NCBI GenBank assembly: GCA_910575495.1
Contig: CAJTFS010000003.1
Span: 230,336 to 294,335 of the forward strand
Direction: 5' to 3'
Source of the DNA: Bacteroidales bacterium
Lineage (GTDB): Bacteria > Bacteroidota > Bacteroidia > Bacteroidales > Rikenellaceae
Length of the DNA: 64,000 nt
In this document: in pieces, positions 63,885-64,000 of the stretch
Layout: every line of letters starts with the position of its first letter
How positions within the stretch are numbered: the first letter of the stretch is position 1
Position numbers and translations under genes: made by a program
The notes under the pieces: model-generated
Told to the model about the DNA's origin: nothing
The model's database searches: none
What the model saw: only the letters and a program-made list of their open reading frames with translations

Positions 63885-64000
63885 TTAACAATTAAACAAA
63901 TTTGGTTCACTTGAATCATCAAGCTCATTGATAATATTGTTGTTAGGTTTGTCAAAGAGTTCCCCAAGCGGTAAAGTCTCTGTAAGAGAAACACTTACCA
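63885..64000 (-). CDS. C-terminal end of an unknown gene, partial
   Basis: The minus-strand frame from the right edge reads VSVSLTETLPLGELFDKPNN, then NIINELDDSSEPNLFNC and a TAA at 63885. Only 37 residues are in the window. The frame is protein-like and acidic, and a clean terminator follows, so it is probably a real gene of the element. Family unknown. Confidence 0.5.
   Translation of the reverse strand, partial: VSVSLTETLPLGELFDKPNNNIINELDDSSEPNLFNC

Larger units (their letters stand above)
60811..64000. mobile_element. AT-rich integrated element (ICE, prophage or island), left end
   Basis: Starting at the truncated tRNA-Pro the base composition drops sharply compared with the GC-rich chromosome, gene density falls, and all genes are small, unknown or surface-exposed. 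The recombinase and far end are outside the window. Nothing here defines whether it is conjugative or phage. Confidence 0.65.

Overview
The window is a stretch of a Bacteroidota (Bacteroidales) chromosome, most like a GC-rich gut Alistipes or other Rikenellaceae. Signs of this are the repeated TAnnTTTG/TTG promoter boxes, TonB receptor with DUF4249 lipoprotein pairing, a bacterial V-type ATPase operon with DUF2764, DUF4861, DUF4301 and DUF5683 families, and a type II-C CRISPR locus. Genus is an inference; no rRNA is present. Most of the window is GC-rich and densely coding. The last 3 kb is clearly AT-rich.

Layout. 1-3685 (minus): end of a pectin-type polysaccharide locus (GH28 lipoprotein, DUF4861 protein, secreted esterase with an STN-like N-terminus). 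3911-4121: tRNA-Ser unit. 4590-9143: two orphan lipoproteins, then DUF4249 lipoprotein plus TonB-dependent receptor. 9494-17383: complete V-ATPase operon E-DUF2764-A-B-D-I-K, with a promoter in front and a strong terminator behind. 17384-18996: gene-poor repeat island with two elements bounded by inverted repeats and a gene relic. 18997-27374: housekeeping genes (DUF4301, murB, tilS, holA, a lysine-free aminotransferase-like protein, coaD, lpxD, ruvC). 27683-27846: tRNA-Arg unit.

28003-35369: type II-C CRISPR-Cas. A tracrRNA (minus strand) diverges from cas9-cas1-cas2; then come a leader and eight perfect 36-nt repeats with 29-30 nt spacers. The array then continues in an unusual way: one more perfect repeat and one degenerate terminal repeat are separated by 607 bp and 1011 bp of phage-like DNA instead of 30-nt spacers. 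These blocks carry small ORFs and an ADP-ribosyltransferase fragment cut exactly at a repeat edge.

35687-41804: tripartite ABC efflux operon (ATPase, two MacB-type permeases, MacA-like adaptor, TolC-like channel). 41940-51704: YidE/YbjL-type transporter, MscS channel, NUDIX hydrolase and an outer-membrane biogenesis group (OstA/LptA-like, SurA, a second parvulin-like lipoprotein), then a CPBP protease. 51749-57779: parA, parB, DUF5683, mltD, mnmE, a cell-division and envelope cluster. 58019-60352: outer-membrane TonB-type receptor.

60811-64000: the 3' half of a tRNA-Pro, without its 5' half, marks the edge of an AT-rich integrated element that runs off the window. It carries a leucine-rich-repeat lipoprotein, small unknown genes, and a 151-codon reading frame interrupted by exactly three UGA codons. 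The altered CRISPR array and this UGA-interrupted frame are the two observations most worth following up.
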